Assembly: GCA_965232285.1 (NCBI GenBank)
Contig: CBDDPL010000004.1
Location: forward strand, 1,798,001 to 1,862,000
Source of the DNA: Denitrobaculum sp965232285
GTDB lineage: Bacteria > Pseudomonadota > Alphaproteobacteria > Kiloniellales > Kiloniellaceae
Length of the DNA: 64,000 bases
Direction of reading: 5' to 3'
The notes beneath the pieces were generated by a model. The model was not told where the DNA came from, did no database searches, and saw nothing but the letters and a program-made list of their open reading frames with translations. Positions 24,160 through 33,767 of the stretch are shown here, one piece after another. Position numbers and translations under genes: made by a program. Within the stretch, counting starts at the first letter, position 1. The number at the start of each line of letters is the position of its first letter.

Positions 24160-26223
24160 ATGCCGAAGCTGACCATCGACGATCGCGAGATCGAGGTCCC
24201 CAACGGACTGACGGTTCTCCAGGCCTGTGAACTGGCCGGCGTCGAGATTCCGCGTTTCTGTTACCACGAGCGCCTGTCGGTCGCGGGTAACTGCCGCATG
24301 TGCCTGGTCGAGATGGAGCGCGCGCCCAAGCCGATTGCCTCCTGCGCCATGCCGGTGGGCGAGGGGATGGTGATCAAGACCGACACCCCGACCGTCCATA
24401 AGGCGCGCAAGGGCGTGATGGAGTTCCTGCTGATCAACCATCCGCTGGACTGTCCGATCTGCGATCAGGGCGGTGAATGCGACCTGCAGGACCAGGCCAT
24501 GGCCTTCGGCTTCGACCGGGGCCGCTACGCCGAGAACAAGCGGGCGGTCAAAGAAAAGTTCATGGGGCCGCTGATCAAGACGATCATGACCCGCTGCATC
24601 CAGTGCACCCGCTGCGTCCGCTTCGCCACCGAGATTGGCGGCGTCGAGGAGATCGGTCTGGTCAACCGCGGCGAACACGCCGAGATCACGACCCTGGAAA
24701 AGGCTATCGATTCGGAGCTTTCGGGCAATCTGGTCGACGTCTGCCCGGTTGGCGCGCTGACCTCCAAACCCTATGCCTTCACCGCGCGCCCCTGGGAGCT
24801 GCGCAAAACCAACTCCGTCGATGTGATGGATGCGGTGGGCTCCAGCATCCGGGTCGATACCCGGGGCCGCGAAGTCATGCGCGTACTGCCGCGCCTGCAT
24901 GAAGACGTGAACGAGGAGTGGATCTCCGACAAGACCCGCCACGCCTGCGACGGCCTGCGCCGCCAGCGCATCGACCGGCCTTACGTCCGGCGCGACGGCA
25001 AGCTGGTGCCGGCCTCCTGGGAAGAGGCCTTCGGGGCCATCGTCGAGAAGGCCAAAGCCTCCTCGGGCGCGCGCATGGCGGCGATTGCCGGCGATCTCTG
25101 CGACGCCGAATCTCTCTTCGCGCTGAAGCAGATGATGAATGACCTGGGCTCCCAGAACCTGGATTGCCGGCAGGATGGCGCCAAGCTCGAGACCTCGACC
25201 CGTGCGGCTTACATCTTCAACTCGGGTATTGCCGGGATCGAGCAGGCCGATGCCGTGCTGCTGGTCGGGACCAATCCGCGTTGGGAAGCGCCGCTGATCA
25301 ACGCACGCCTGCGCAAGCGGTTCCTGGCGAGCGGCCTGAAGGTCGGCATGATCGGCCAGCAGGTGGACCTGACCTATCCGGTGGAATACCTCGGCGCCGG
25401 CGCCGAGACCCTGAAGGAGGTGGCCGAGGGCCGCAGTTCCTTCTCCGAGCTTCTCAAGAACGCTGAGCGGCCGATGATCATCGTCGGCATGGGTGCTCTG
25501 GCACGTGAAGACGGGTCGGCGGTTCTGTCTCTGGCCAAGAAAGTCGCTGACGACTTCGGCCTGGTTTCCGATGACTGGAACGGCTTCAACGTCCTGCACA
25601 CGGCGGCGGCGCGGGTCGGCGCCCTGGATCTCGGCTTCCTGCCGGGCGAGGGCGGCCGCGACATGGCCGGCATCCTGGACGGGGCCGGAAAGGGCGAGAT
25701 CGATCTGGTTTACCTGCTCGGGGCCGACGAGTTCGACATGGACCGTCTGGGCAAGGCCTTCGTGGTCTATCAGGGCCACCACGGCGATGCCGGCGCGCAC
25801 CGGGCGGACGTGGTGCTGCCGGGCGCGGCCTACACCGAGAAGAACGGCACCTATGTGAACACCGAAGGCCGGGTGCAGCTCGGCCGGCTGGCGGGCTTCC
25901 CGCCGGGTGACGCGCGCGAAGACTGGACGATCCTGCGCGCGCTCTCGGCGCAACTGGGTGAGGCGCTGCCTTATGACAATCTGGGACAACTGCGCCAGAA
26001 GCTGATCGAGGCCAATCCGCTGCTCGCGGCGATCGATCAGGTGGAAGCGGGCCACTGGGGTGATTTCGGGACCGCGGGGGAGATCGATGCGGCGCCCTTC
26101 ATCTCGCCGGTGTCGAACTTCTACATGACCGACCCCATCAGCCGGGCATCGGACACCATGGCTAAGTGCACCGAGGCCTTCGTGCTCGGCAAGCAAGAGG
26201 GGGCAACCGGGACCGATGGCTGA
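24160..26223 (+). CDS. nuoG: NADH-quinone oxidoreductase subunit G (75 kDa type)
   Basis: A 687-residue subunit with three N-terminal iron-sulfur sites: a ferredoxin-like [2Fe-2S] (CYHERLSVAGNCRMC), a His/Cys-ligated [4Fe-4S] near CPICDQGGECDLQD, and RCIQCTRCVRF with a later CPVGALT. The remainder is the inactive molybdopterin-oxidoreductase-like domain. The length is like mitochondrial NDUFS1 and shorter than the E. coli protein. It overlaps nuoH by 8 bp. Confidence 0.98.
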   Translation: MPKLTIDDREIEVPNGLTVLQACELAGVEIPRFCYHERLSVAGNCRMCLVEMERAPKPIASCAMPVGEGMVIKTDTPTVHKARKGVMEFLLINHPLDCPICDQGGECDLQDQAMAFGFDRGRYAENKRAVKEKFMGPLIKTIMTRCIQCTRCVRFATEIGGVEEIGLVNRGEHAEITTLEKAIDSELSGNLVDVCPVGALTSKPYAFTARPWELRKTNSVDVMDAVGSSIRVDTRGREVMRVLPRLHEDVNEEWISDKTRHACDGLRRQRIDRPYVRRDGKLVPASWEEAFGAIVEKAKASSGARMAAIAGDLCDAESLFALKQMMNDLGSQNLDCRQDGAKLETSTRAAYIFNSGIAGIEQADAVLLVGTNPRWEAPLINARLRKRFLASGLKVGMIGQQVDLTYPVEYLGAGAETLKEVAEGRSSFSELLKNAERPMIIVGMGALAREDGSAVLSLAKKVADDFGLVSDDWNGFNVLHTAAARVGALDLGFLPGEGGRDMAGILDGAGKGEIDLVYLLGADEFDMDRLGKAFVVYQGHHGDAGAHRADVVLPGAAYTEKNGTYVNTEGRVQLGRLAGFPPGDAREDWTILRALSAQLGEALPYDNLGQLRQKLIEANPLLAAIDQVEAGHWGDFGTAGEIDAAPFISPVSNFYMTDPISRASDTMAKCTEAFVLGKQEGATGTDG

Positions 26224-27220
26224 ACTCTGGACCGGCTACGGACTGCCGACTGCCACCATCGTCGGCTACATCATGCTGATCATCGTGCCCCTGCTGGGCG
26301 CCGTGGCCTATCTCACCTACGCGGAGCGGAAGGTGATCGGCGCCATGCAGCTACGCAAGGGCCCCAACGTGGTCGGCCCCTTCGGTCTGCTGCAGCCGCT
26401 GGCCGACGGCATGAAGCTGCTGTTCAAGGAAACCATCCTGCCGGCGGGCGCCAACAAGGTCGTCTTCGTCATGGCGCCGATGCTGACCTTCATCCTCAGC
26501 CTGATCGCCTGGGCGGTCATTCCCTTCGACGACGGCTGGGTGCTGGCGGATATCAACGTCGGGATCCTCTATCTCTTCGCGATCTCCTCGCTCGGCGTCT
26601 ACGGCGTGATCATGGCGGGCTGGGCTTCGAACTCGAAGTATCCCTTCCTGGGCGCCCTGCGTTCGGCGGCGCAGATGGTCTCATACGAGGTCTCCATGGG
26701 CTTCGTAATCATCACCGTGCTGATCTGCGTGGGCTCGCTGAACCTCTCCGACATCATCGAGGCGCAGCGCACCGTCTGGTTCGCCCTGCCGCTGCTGCCG
26801 ATGTTCGTGATCTTCTTTATCTCGATCCTGGCGGAAACCAACCGTTCGCCCTTCGACCTGCCCGAGGGCGAATCGGAACTGGTGGCCGGTTTCTTCGTCG
26901 AATACTCCTCGATGACCTTCGCGCTCTTCTTCCTGGGCGAATACGCCAACATGATCCTGATGAGCGCGATGACGGTGATCCTCTTCCTCGGCGGCTGGCT
27001 GCCGCCGCACGAGAGCCTCAGCTTCATTCCGGGAATCGTCTGGTTCGCCGGTAAGACCGCGCTGATCCTCTTTGGGTTCCTCTGGGTGCGGGCGACCTTC
27101 CCGCGCTACCGCTACGACCAGTTGATGCGGCTGGGCTGGAAGGTCTTCCTGCCGTTCTCGCTCTTCTGGGTGGTTTTGACGGCCGGCGTGGTCGTTGCGT
27201 TCGATCTGTTTCCGAAGTGA
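26216..27220 (+). CDS. nuoH: NADH-quinone oxidoreductase subunit H
   Basis: A 334-residue membrane subunit with about eight transmembrane helices. It joins the peripheral arm to the membrane arm and forms part of the quinone channel. The loop motifs YAERKVIGAMQLRKGPNVVGPFGLLQPLADGMKL and ETNRSPFDLPEGESELVAGF are highly conserved in the family and intact here (each spans more than one helix boundary). Confidence 0.98.
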   Translation: MAELWTGYGLPTATIVGYIMLIIVPLLGAVAYLTYAERKVIGAMQLRKGPNVVGPFGLLQPLADGMKLLFKETILPAGANKVVFVMAPMLTFILSLIAWAVIPFDDGWVLADINVGILYLFAISSLGVYGVIMAGWASNSKYPFLGALRSAAQMVSYEVSMGFVIITVLICVGSLNLSDIIEAQRTVWFALPLLPMFVIFFISILAETNRSPFDLPEGESELVAGFFVEYSSMTFALFFLGEYANMILMSAMTVILFLGGWLPPHESLSFIPGIVWFAGKTALILFGFLWVRATFPRYRYDQLMRLGWKVFLPFSLFWVVLTAGVVVAFDLFPK

Positions 27221-27263
27221 CGGGGCGACGGATGAACAACGCTTGCTATAAGGGTTAAGGCCG

Positions 27264-27752
27264 ATGGCTTTTCTCGATCGTACAGCCCGCAGCTTCCTGC
27301 TTGGAGAGCTGCTGTCCGGTATGAGCCTGACCTTGAAGTACTTCTTCAAGCCGAAGGTGACCTTGAACTATCCCTTCGAGAAGGGGCCGATCTCGCCACG
27401 CTTCCGGGGCGAGCATGCGCTGCGCCGCTATCCGAACGGCGAGGAGCGCTGCATCGCCTGTAAGCTCTGCGAAGCGATCTGCCCGGCGCAGGCCATCACC
27501 ATCGAAGCGGAACCGCGCGAAGACGGCAGCCGCCGGACCACGCGCTATGACATCGATATGACGAAGTGCATCTACTGCGGTTTCTGTCAGGAAGCCTGTC
27601 CGGTGGATGCGATCGTCGAAGGACCGAACTTCGAGTTCGCGACGGAAACCCGCGAGGAACTTTTCTACAACAAGGAAAAGCTGCTCTCGAACGGCGACCG
27701 CTGGGAAACGGAGATCGCGCAGAACTTGGCGCAGGATGCACCTTACCGGTAA
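27264..27752 (+). CDS. nuoI: NADH-quinone oxidoreductase subunit I (TYKY type)
   Basis: A 162-residue ferredoxin-like subunit with two [4Fe-4S] clusters (N6a and N6b). The motifs are CIACKLCEAICPAQAI and CIYCGFCQEACPVDAI. The N-terminus has an amphipathic helix that lies on the membrane. A gap of 147 bp follows before nuoJ, the longest within the operon. Confidence 0.98.
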   Translation: MAFLDRTARSFLLGELLSGMSLTLKYFFKPKVTLNYPFEKGPISPRFRGEHALRRYPNGEERCIACKLCEAICPAQAITIEAEPREDGSRRTTRYDIDMTKCIYCGFCQEACPVDAIVEGPNFEFATETREELFYNKEKLLSNGDRWETEIAQNLAQDAPYR

Positions 27753-27767
27753 GCGGATGCGAAAGGC

Positions 27768-27787
27768 GGCCCGCGAGGTGGCGGGCC
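27768..27787 (+). other. GC hairpin between nuoI and nuoJ
   Basis: A perfect 7-bp stem (GGCCCGC 27768-27774 with GCGGGCC 27781-27787) and a 6-nt loop, not followed by a T run. It is more likely an mRNA-stabilising or processing structure than a terminator. Confidence 0.4.
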
Positions 27788-27899
27788 GGGTTGTTGGGGG
27801 AAATTCGATCTTGGGTACTTCCCGAATCACGGGGTGTCGCGAAGCCGCATCCAATCGTCAGAAGCTTCGGCACTATGCCGCAGCCGGAGGACTTGAAAC

Positions 27900-28517
27900 A
27901 TGATCGTCCAGGCGCTCGCCTTCTATCTCTTCGCCGCGATCACGGTGGCGGCCGGCGTGATGGTGGTTTCCTCCCGCAATCCGGTTTATTCGGTGCTGTT
28001 CCTGATCCTGGCCTTCTTCAACGCCGCCGGTCTCTTCGTGCTGATGGGCGCGGAGTTCCTGGCCATGATCCTGGTCGTGGTCTACGTCGGCGCGGTCGCG
28101 GTGCTGTTCCTCTTCGTGGTCATGATGCTCGACATCAACTACGCGGAAATGCGGCAGGGCTTCCTGCAGTACCTGCCGGTCGGCGGCCTGATCGGTCTGA
28201 TCCTCCTGATCGAGCTGGCCCTGGTCGGTTTCTCCTACGTGGCGTCCCCGGAAATCCCGACGCCGATCCCGAGCGTGCCGATTCCGCCGATCGATGAAAT
28301 TCACAACACCAAGGCGATCGGCCAGGTGGTCTACACCAAGTTCGCTTACCTCTTCCAGATGGCCGGCCTGGTGCTGCTGGTCGCCATGGTTGGCGCAATC
28401 GTCCTGACCCTGCGGCAGCGCGAAGGCGTGCGCCGGCAGTCGATCAGCGATCAGATCGCCCGGACCCGGGAAGAGGCCGTCGAAATCAAACAGGTACCGA
28501 GCAGGAGCGGGGTCTGA
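27900..28517 (+). CDS. nuoJ: NADH-quinone oxidoreductase subunit J
   Basis: A 205-residue membrane subunit with five predicted helices (the first from IVQALAFYLFAAITVAAGVMV). The conserved third helix region with YVGAVAVLFLFVVMML is present; its glutamate/tyrosine neighbourhood sits near the proton path. The C-terminal about 40 residues are charged and cytoplasmic. nuoK starts 3 bp downstream. Confidence 0.96.
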   Translation: MIVQALAFYLFAAITVAAGVMVVSSRNPVYSVLFLILAFFNAAGLFVLMGAEFLAMILVVVYVGAVAVLFLFVVMMLDINYAEMRQGFLQYLPVGGLIGLILLIELALVGFSYVASPEIPTPIPSVPIPPIDEIHNTKAIGQVVYTKFAYLFQMAGLVLLVAMVGAIVLTLRQREGVRRQSISDQIARTREEAVEIKQVPSRSGV

Positions 28518-28520
28518 TCC

Positions 28521-28832
28521 ATGCTTGAAATTGGCCTTGCACACTACCTGACCGTTGCCGCGATCCTCTTCACCCTGGGGATCTTCGGCATCTTCCTGAA
28601 CCGGAAGAACGTGATCATCATCCTGATGTCGATCGAACTGATGCTGCTTGCGGTCAACATCAACCTGGTGGCCTTCTCGACCCATCTGGGGGATCTGCTC
28701 GGTCAGATCTTCGCGTTGTTCGTCCTGACCGTCGCGGCGGCGGAAGCGGCGATCGGTCTGGCGATCCTGGTGGTCTACTTCCGCAACCGCGGCTCCATCG
28801 CGGTTGAAGATATCAACATGATGAAGGGCTGA
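28521..28832 (+). CDS. nuoK: NADH-quinone oxidoreductase subunit K
   Basis: A 103-residue MrpC-like membrane subunit with three helices. The two buried glutamates important for pumping are visible in IELMLLAVNINLVAF and AAAEAAIGLAILVVYFR. The length is within one or two residues of the family norm. Confidence 0.97.
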   Translation: MLEIGLAHYLTVAAILFTLGIFGIFLNRKNVIIILMSIELMLLAVNINLVAFSTHLGDLLGQIFALFVLTVAAAEAAIGLAILVVYFRNRGSIAVEDINMMKG

Positions 28833-28840
28833 GGCGCGTT

Positions 28841-30775
28841 ATGGACGTAGTCATTGTCTGCCTCCCACTGCTAGGGGCGATCATAGCCGGGCTCTTCGGC
28901 CGGGTGATCGGCGATGCCCTGTCGCAGATCGTCACCTGCGCGTTGATGCTGCTGGCCGCCGTGCTGTCGGTGGTGGTCTTCTTCGATGTCGCGATCGGCG
29001 GTAACGCCCGCACGACCGAGCTCTTCACCTGGATCAACTCCGGCGACTTCGAGCTTTCCTGGGCTCTGCGGGTCGACACCCTGACCGCGGTCATGCTGGT
29101 GGTGGTGAACGGCGTCTCCTCCATGGTGCACGTCTATTCCGTCGGCTACATGTCGCACGACAAGCACCGGCCGCGCTTCTTCGCCTACCTCAGTCTTTTC
29201 ACCTTCTTCATGCTGATGCTGGTGACCGCCGACAACTTCGTGCAGATGTTCTTCGGCTGGGAAGGCGTCGGCCTGGCGTCCTATCTGCTGATCGGCTTCT
29301 GGTACGAGAAACCCAGCGCCTGTGCCGCGGCCATCAAGGCCTTCCTGGTCAACCGGGTCGGGGACATCGGTTTCGCCCTGGGCATTATGGGCGCTTTCGT
29401 GCTCTTCGGTGCGGTCGGTTTCGACCAGGTCTTCGCCGCTGTCGAGGGGCAGGCGGATGCGCAGTTCAGTTTCATCGGCATCGAAGGCCATGCGCTGACC
29501 ATCATCTGCATCCTGCTGTTCATCGGCGCCATGGGTAAGTCGGCGCAGCTCGGCCTGCACACCTGGCTGCCGGACGCCATGGAGGGCCCGACGCCGGTCT
29601 CCGCGCTGATCCACGCCGCGACCATGGTGACCGCCGGCGTCTTCATGCTGGCGCGCCTCTCGCCCATGTTCGAGTACGCGCCGACAGCGCTGGAGCTCGT
29701 GACCTACGTGGGCGCTGCAACCGCCTTTTTCGCGGCGACGGTCGGCCTCACACAGAACGACATCAAGCGGGTGATCGCCTATTCGACCTGTTCGCAGCTC
29801 GGCTACATGTTCTTCGCCATCGGCGTGTCGGCCTACGGCGCGGCGATCTTCCACCTCTTCACCCACGCCTTCTTCAAGGCGCTGCTGTTCCTCGGCGCGG
29901 GGTCGGTGATCCACGCGCTCTCCAACGAGCAGGACATGCGCAACATGGGCGGGATCTACAAGATGATCCCGGCCACCTACTTCCTGATGTGGATCGGCTC
30001 GCTGGCGCTGGCGGGCATTCCGCCTTTCGCCGGATACTTCTCGAAGGATCTGGTGATCGAGGTGGCCTTCATGGACAACAGCACCCATGGCACCTTCGCC
30101 TTCTGGCTCGGCATTGCGGCGGCCTTCATGACCGCCTTCTACTCCTGGCGTTTGCTGTTCATGACCTTCCATGGGAAGCCGCGGGCCAGCAAGGAAGTCA
30201 TGTCGCATGTTCATGAGTCGCCGATGGTGATGATGATCCCTCTGCTGGTGTTGGCAGTGGGGGCCTTGTTCGCGGGTTGGGCCTTTAAGGACTACTTCGT
30301 GGGTGATCTGCGCGCCGACTTCTGGGGCGACGCGATCTTCGTCATGCCGGCCAACGACACCATCGAAGCGGTGAAGAACATTCCAGGCTGGGTGCCCTGG
30401 GCGCCGTTCGTGATGGCGGTCAGCGGTATCTTCCTGGCCTGGCTCTTCTACGTGGCCAAGCCGGACCTGCCGCAGGCCACCGCGAAGGCCCTGCGGCCGC
30501 TCTATCTCTTCTCCTTCAACAAGTGGTACTTCGACGAGCTCTATGACCGGCTCTTCGTCAAGCCGGCCATGGTGCTGGGCCGCAAGCTCTGGAAGTCGGG
30601 CGACGGTGCCATCATCGACGGCTACGGGCCAGACGGCGTAGCCTCGACCACGCGCGGACTGTCGCGCTGGATCTCGGGGCTGCAGACCGGTTACGTCTAC
30701 CACTACGCTTTCGTCATGCTGATCGGGGTGGTTGGACTGGTGACTTGGTACTTCTTCACCCAGGTTGGAGCGTGA
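28841..30775 (+). CDS. nuoL: NADH-quinone oxidoreductase subunit L
   Basis: A 644-residue antiporter-like subunit at the distal end of the membrane arm. The discontinuous-helix core motifs are present (for example GWEGVGLASYLLIGFWYEKPSA, THAFFKALLFLGAGSVIH), with the pumping Lys and Glu residues. The long C-terminal amphipathic lateral helix lies in the last about 100 residues. Confidence 0.97.
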   Translation: MDVVIVCLPLLGAIIAGLFGRVIGDALSQIVTCALMLLAAVLSVVVFFDVAIGGNARTTELFTWINSGDFELSWALRVDTLTAVMLVVVNGVSSMVHVYSVGYMSHDKHRPRFFAYLSLFTFFMLMLVTADNFVQMFFGWEGVGLASYLLIGFWYEKPSACAAAIKAFLVNRVGDIGFALGIMGAFVLFGAVGFDQVFAAVEGQADAQFSFIGIEGHALTIICILLFIGAMGKSAQLGLHTWLPDAMEGPTPVSALIHAATMVTAGVFMLARLSPMFEYAPTALELVTYVGAATAFFAATVGLTQNDIKRVIAYSTCSQLGYMFFAIGVSAYGAAIFHLFTHAFFKALLFLGAGSVIHALSNEQDMRNMGGIYKMIPATYFLMWIGSLALAGIPPFAGYFSKDLVIEVAFMDNSTHGTFAFWLGIAAAFMTAFYSWRLLFMTFHGKPRASKEVMSHVHESPMVMMIPLLVLAVGALFAGWAFKDYFVGDLRADFWGDAIFVMPANDTIEAVKNIPGWVPWAPFVMAVSGIFLAWLFYVAKPDLPQATAKALRPLYLFSFNKWYFDELYDRLFVKPAMVLGRKLWKSGDGAIIDGYGPDGVASTTRGLSRWISGLQTGYVYHYAFVMLIGVVGLVTWYFFTQVGA

Positions 30776-30779
30776 TCTC

Positions 30780-32309
30780 ATGACTGACCAGATCCTCTCC
30801 ATCATCACCTTCCTGCCGCTGGTCGGCGTCTTCTTCATCTTGGTTTTCATCCGGGGCGACGAAGAGTCGGTGGCGCGCAACAGCCGCTACACGGCGCTCT
30901 GGACCTCGCTGGTAACCTTCGCTGTCTCGCTCACGCTCTGGTTCGGCTTCGAGCGTGGCACGCCGGAGTTTCAGTTCGTCGAGGAGCAGGCCTGGATCCC
31001 CTCGCTAGGGCTGACCTATCGCATGGGCGTGGACGGCATCTCCGTCCTCTTCGTGCTGCTCTCGACCCTGCTGACACCGCTCTGCATCCTGGCTAGTTGG
31101 GAATCGGTCAAGACCCGGGTGCGGGAATACATGGTCGCCTTCCTGGTGCTCGAGACCCTGATGGTCGGCATGTTCTGCGCGCTGGACTTCATGCTGTTCT
31201 ATGTCTTCTTCGAAGGCGTGCTGATCCCGATGTTCCTGATCATCGGGGTCTGGGGCGGCGCCCGGCGGGTCTACGCGGCCTTTAAGTTTTTCCTCTACAC
31301 GCTGCTCGGCTCGGTCCTGATGCTGCTTGCCATTCTGGCGATCTACTTCCAGACCGGCACAATGGATATCGTGACCCTGATCTCCGGCGCCAACATCCCC
31401 GCCGGAATCCAGATGTGGCTCTGGCTGGCCTTCTTCGCTTCCTTCGCCGTGAAGGTTCCCATGTGGCCGGTTCACACCTGGCTGCCGGACGCCCACGTGG
31501 AGGCGCCGACCGCCGGTTCGGTGATCCTGGCCGGCGTGCTGCTGAAGATGGGCGCTTACGGCTTTCTGCGCTTTTCCCTGCCGATCCTGCCGGAGGCTTC
31601 TGAGTACTTCACGCCGCTGGTCTACGGGCTCTCCATCATCGCGGTGATCTACACCTCTCTGGTGGCCCTGGCTCAGGAGGACATGAAGAAGCTGATTGCC
31701 TATTCCTCGGTGGCGCACATGGGCTTCGTGACCATCGGCATCTTCACCGTGACCCAGCAGGGCGTCGAAGGCGCGATCTTCCAGATGCTCTCGCACGGCA
31801 TCGTCTCCGGCGCGCTCTTCCTCTGCGTCGGCGTGATCTACGACCGCATGCACACCCGCGAGATCGCGCGTTACGGCGGTCTGGTGAACCGCATGCCGGC
31901 CTATGGTGTGATCTTCATGGTTTTCATGCTGGCCTCGGTCGGGCTGCCGGGCACCGGCGGCTTCGTCGGCGAGTTCCTGGTGCTGGTGGGCGCCTTCCAG
32001 GCCAACACCTGGGTCGCGCTGCTGGCAGCCACGGGCATGGTGCTGGGTGCGGCCTACATGCTTTATCTCTACCGGCGGATCATCTTCGGGGCGCTCACCA
32101 AGGAGGATCTCATGAAGATCCTCGACATGAACTGGCGGGAAAAGGTGGTCTTCGCGCCGCTGGTGGTGATCGTGCTTTGGATGGGCATCTATCCGGTTTC
32201 CTTCCTCGATGTTATGGCGGCTTCGGTGAGTAACCTGATCGACAATTACAACGCGACCCTGGCGGCTTCGGACGGTGTGTCCCTGGCCAGCCTCTGGTCC
32301 GGCAAGTAG
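30780..32309 (+). CDS. nuoM: NADH-quinone oxidoreductase subunit M
   Basis: A 509-residue antiporter-like proton-channel subunit with about 14 helices. WLPDAHVEAPTAGSVILAGVLLKMGAYG and LIAYSSVAHMGFV are the family signatures. The ATG at 30780 is preferred; a TTG five codons upstream overlaps the nuoL end. It starts 4 bp after the nuoL stop. Confidence 0.97.
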   Translation: MTDQILSIITFLPLVGVFFILVFIRGDEESVARNSRYTALWTSLVTFAVSLTLWFGFERGTPEFQFVEEQAWIPSLGLTYRMGVDGISVLFVLLSTLLTPLCILASWESVKTRVREYMVAFLVLETLMVGMFCALDFMLFYVFFEGVLIPMFLIIGVWGGARRVYAAFKFFLYTLLGSVLMLLAILAIYFQTGTMDIVTLISGANIPAGIQMWLWLAFFASFAVKVPMWPVHTWLPDAHVEAPTAGSVILAGVLLKMGAYGFLRFSLPILPEASEYFTPLVYGLSIIAVIYTSLVALAQEDMKKLIAYSSVAHMGFVTIGIFTVTQQGVEGAIFQMLSHGIVSGALFLCVGVIYDRMHTREIARYGGLVNRMPAYGVIFMVFMLASVGLPGTGGFVGEFLVLVGAFQANTWVALLAATGMVLGAAYMLYLYRRIIFGALTKEDLMKILDMNWREKVVFAPLVVIVLWMGIYPVSFLDVMAASVSNLIDNYNATLAASDGVSLASLWSGK

Positions 32310-32324
32310 GGCGAGGAGTCGGAT

Positions 32325-33767
32325 ATGCTGATCGCAGATCTCATGGCGATTTTGCCGGAACTCTTCCTGGCCATCGCCGCGACCGCGCTCCTGATGATCG
32401 GGGTCTTCCGGGGTAACAACGCCACGCAACTGGTCTCGACGCTGTCGGTCGCCACCCTGGCCATTACCTTTGCGCTGATCCTGCTGCCGGCGCGGCCCGA
32501 GACGGTTGTCTTCGACGGCCTGCTGGTCGTCGATGGTTTCGGAGACTTCATGAAGCTGCTGGTGCTGATCGGTACCGGTGTTTCCATCGTCATGGCGCAG
32601 CGCTACATCCAGCGCGAGGACATGAACCGCTTCGAGTTCCCGGTCCTGATGCTCTTCGCCACGCTGGGTATGATGGCCATGATCTCGGCCAACGATCTGA
32701 TCGCGCTCTATATGGGGCTGGAGCTGCAGAGCCTGTCGCTCTATGTGATCGCCGCCTTCCGGCGGGATAACCTGCGGTCCAGCGAGGCCGGTCTGAAGTA
32801 CTTCGTCCTGGGCGCGCTGTCTTCGGGCATGCTGCTCTACGGCAGCTCCATGATCTATGGCTTCACCGGCTCGACCGGCTTCGAGGGCATCGCAAGACCC
32901 TTTATCGGCGGCGGCGAGGTTTCGATCGGCCTGATCGTGGGCCTGGTGTTCCTCTGCGCCGGCCTGGCCTTCAAGGTCTCTGCCGTGCCCTTCCACATGT
33001 GGACGCCGGACGTCTACGAGGGCGCACCGACCCCGGTGACCGCCTTCTTCGCCACGGCCCCCAAGATCGCCGCCATGGCGCTTTTCGTCCGGGTGCTGAT
33101 GGAGCCCTTCGGCGCGCTGGTCGACCAGTGGCAGCAGATCGTGATCTTCGTCTCGGCTGCTTCCATGATCTGGGGCGCCTTCGCCGCCATCAACCAGACC
33201 AATATCAAGCGCCTGATGGCCTACAGCTCGATCGGCCACATCGGCTATGCCCTGATCGGCCTGGCGAGCGGGAGCAAGGAAGGCATCGGCGGCATCGGCG
33301 TTTACCTGACCATCTATATCTTCATGAACCTGGGCACCTTCGCCTGCATCCTCTGCATGCGTCAGAAAGACCGCATGGTCGAAGGCATCGATGATCTGAA
33401 GGGCCTCAGCAAGACCCAGCCGATGATGGCGCTGGCCCTGGCGATTTTCATGTTCTCCATGGCGGGCATCCCGCCGCTGGCCGGCTTCTTCGGCAAGCTC
33501 TACATCTTCCTGGCCGCCATCAACGCCGAGCTCTACACGCTGGCGGTGCTGGGTGTGCTGACCTCGGTGGTCGGCGCCTTCTATTACCTGCGCATCATCA
33601 AGCTGATGTACTTCGATGAGCCCGCCGAGTCCTTCGATCGTCCCATCGGCAAGGAGATGACCGGCGTTCTGGTGATCACCGGCGTCTTCACGCTGCTGTT
33701 CTTCGTCGTGCCGGGGCCTGTCGTGGACAGTGCGGCGGCCGCAGCGGCTTCGCTGTTCCCGGGATGA
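32325..33767 (+). CDS. nuoN: NADH-quinone oxidoreductase subunit N
   Basis: A 480-residue antiporter-like subunit, the last of the complex I set. The motifs YMGLELQSLSLYVIAAF, FKVSAVPFHMWTPDVYEGAPTPVTAF and LMAYSSIGHIGYALIG are typical. It overlaps birA by 4 bp (ATGA), so translation may be coupled to the next, unrelated gene. Confidence 0.97.
   Translation: MLIADLMAILPELFLAIAATALLMIGVFRGNNATQLVSTLSVATLAITFALILLPARPETVVFDGLLVVDGFGDFMKLLVLIGTGVSIVMAQRYIQREDMNRFEFPVLMLFATLGMMAMISANDLIALYMGLELQSLSLYVIAAFRRDNLRSSEAGLKYFVLGALSSGMLLYGSSMIYGFTGSTGFEGIARPFIGGGEVSIGLIVGLVFLCAGLAFKVSAVPFHMWTPDVYEGAPTPVTAFFATAPKIAAMALFVRVLMEPFGALVDQWQQIVIFVSAASMIWGAFAAINQTNIKRLMAYSSIGHIGYALIGLASGSKEGIGGIGVYLTIYIFMNLGTFACILCMRQKDRMVEGIDDLKGLSKTQPMMALALAIFMFSMAGIPPLAGFFGKLYIFLAAINAELYTLAVLGVLTSVVGAFYYLRIIKLMYFDEPAESFDRPIGKEMTGVLVITGVFTLLFFVVPGPVVDSAAAAAASLFPG

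Noticed and set aside
22642..26196. An 1184-codon open frame on the minus strand opposite nuoE-nuoG
   Set aside because: It spans three real plus-strand genes with iron-sulfur motifs in frame and is a shadow of their codon bias.
31005..33239. A 744-codon open frame on the minus strand opposite nuoM-nuoN
   Set aside because: It is rich in His, Asp and Arg with no membrane or domain pattern, as expected for the complement of hydrophobic codons.
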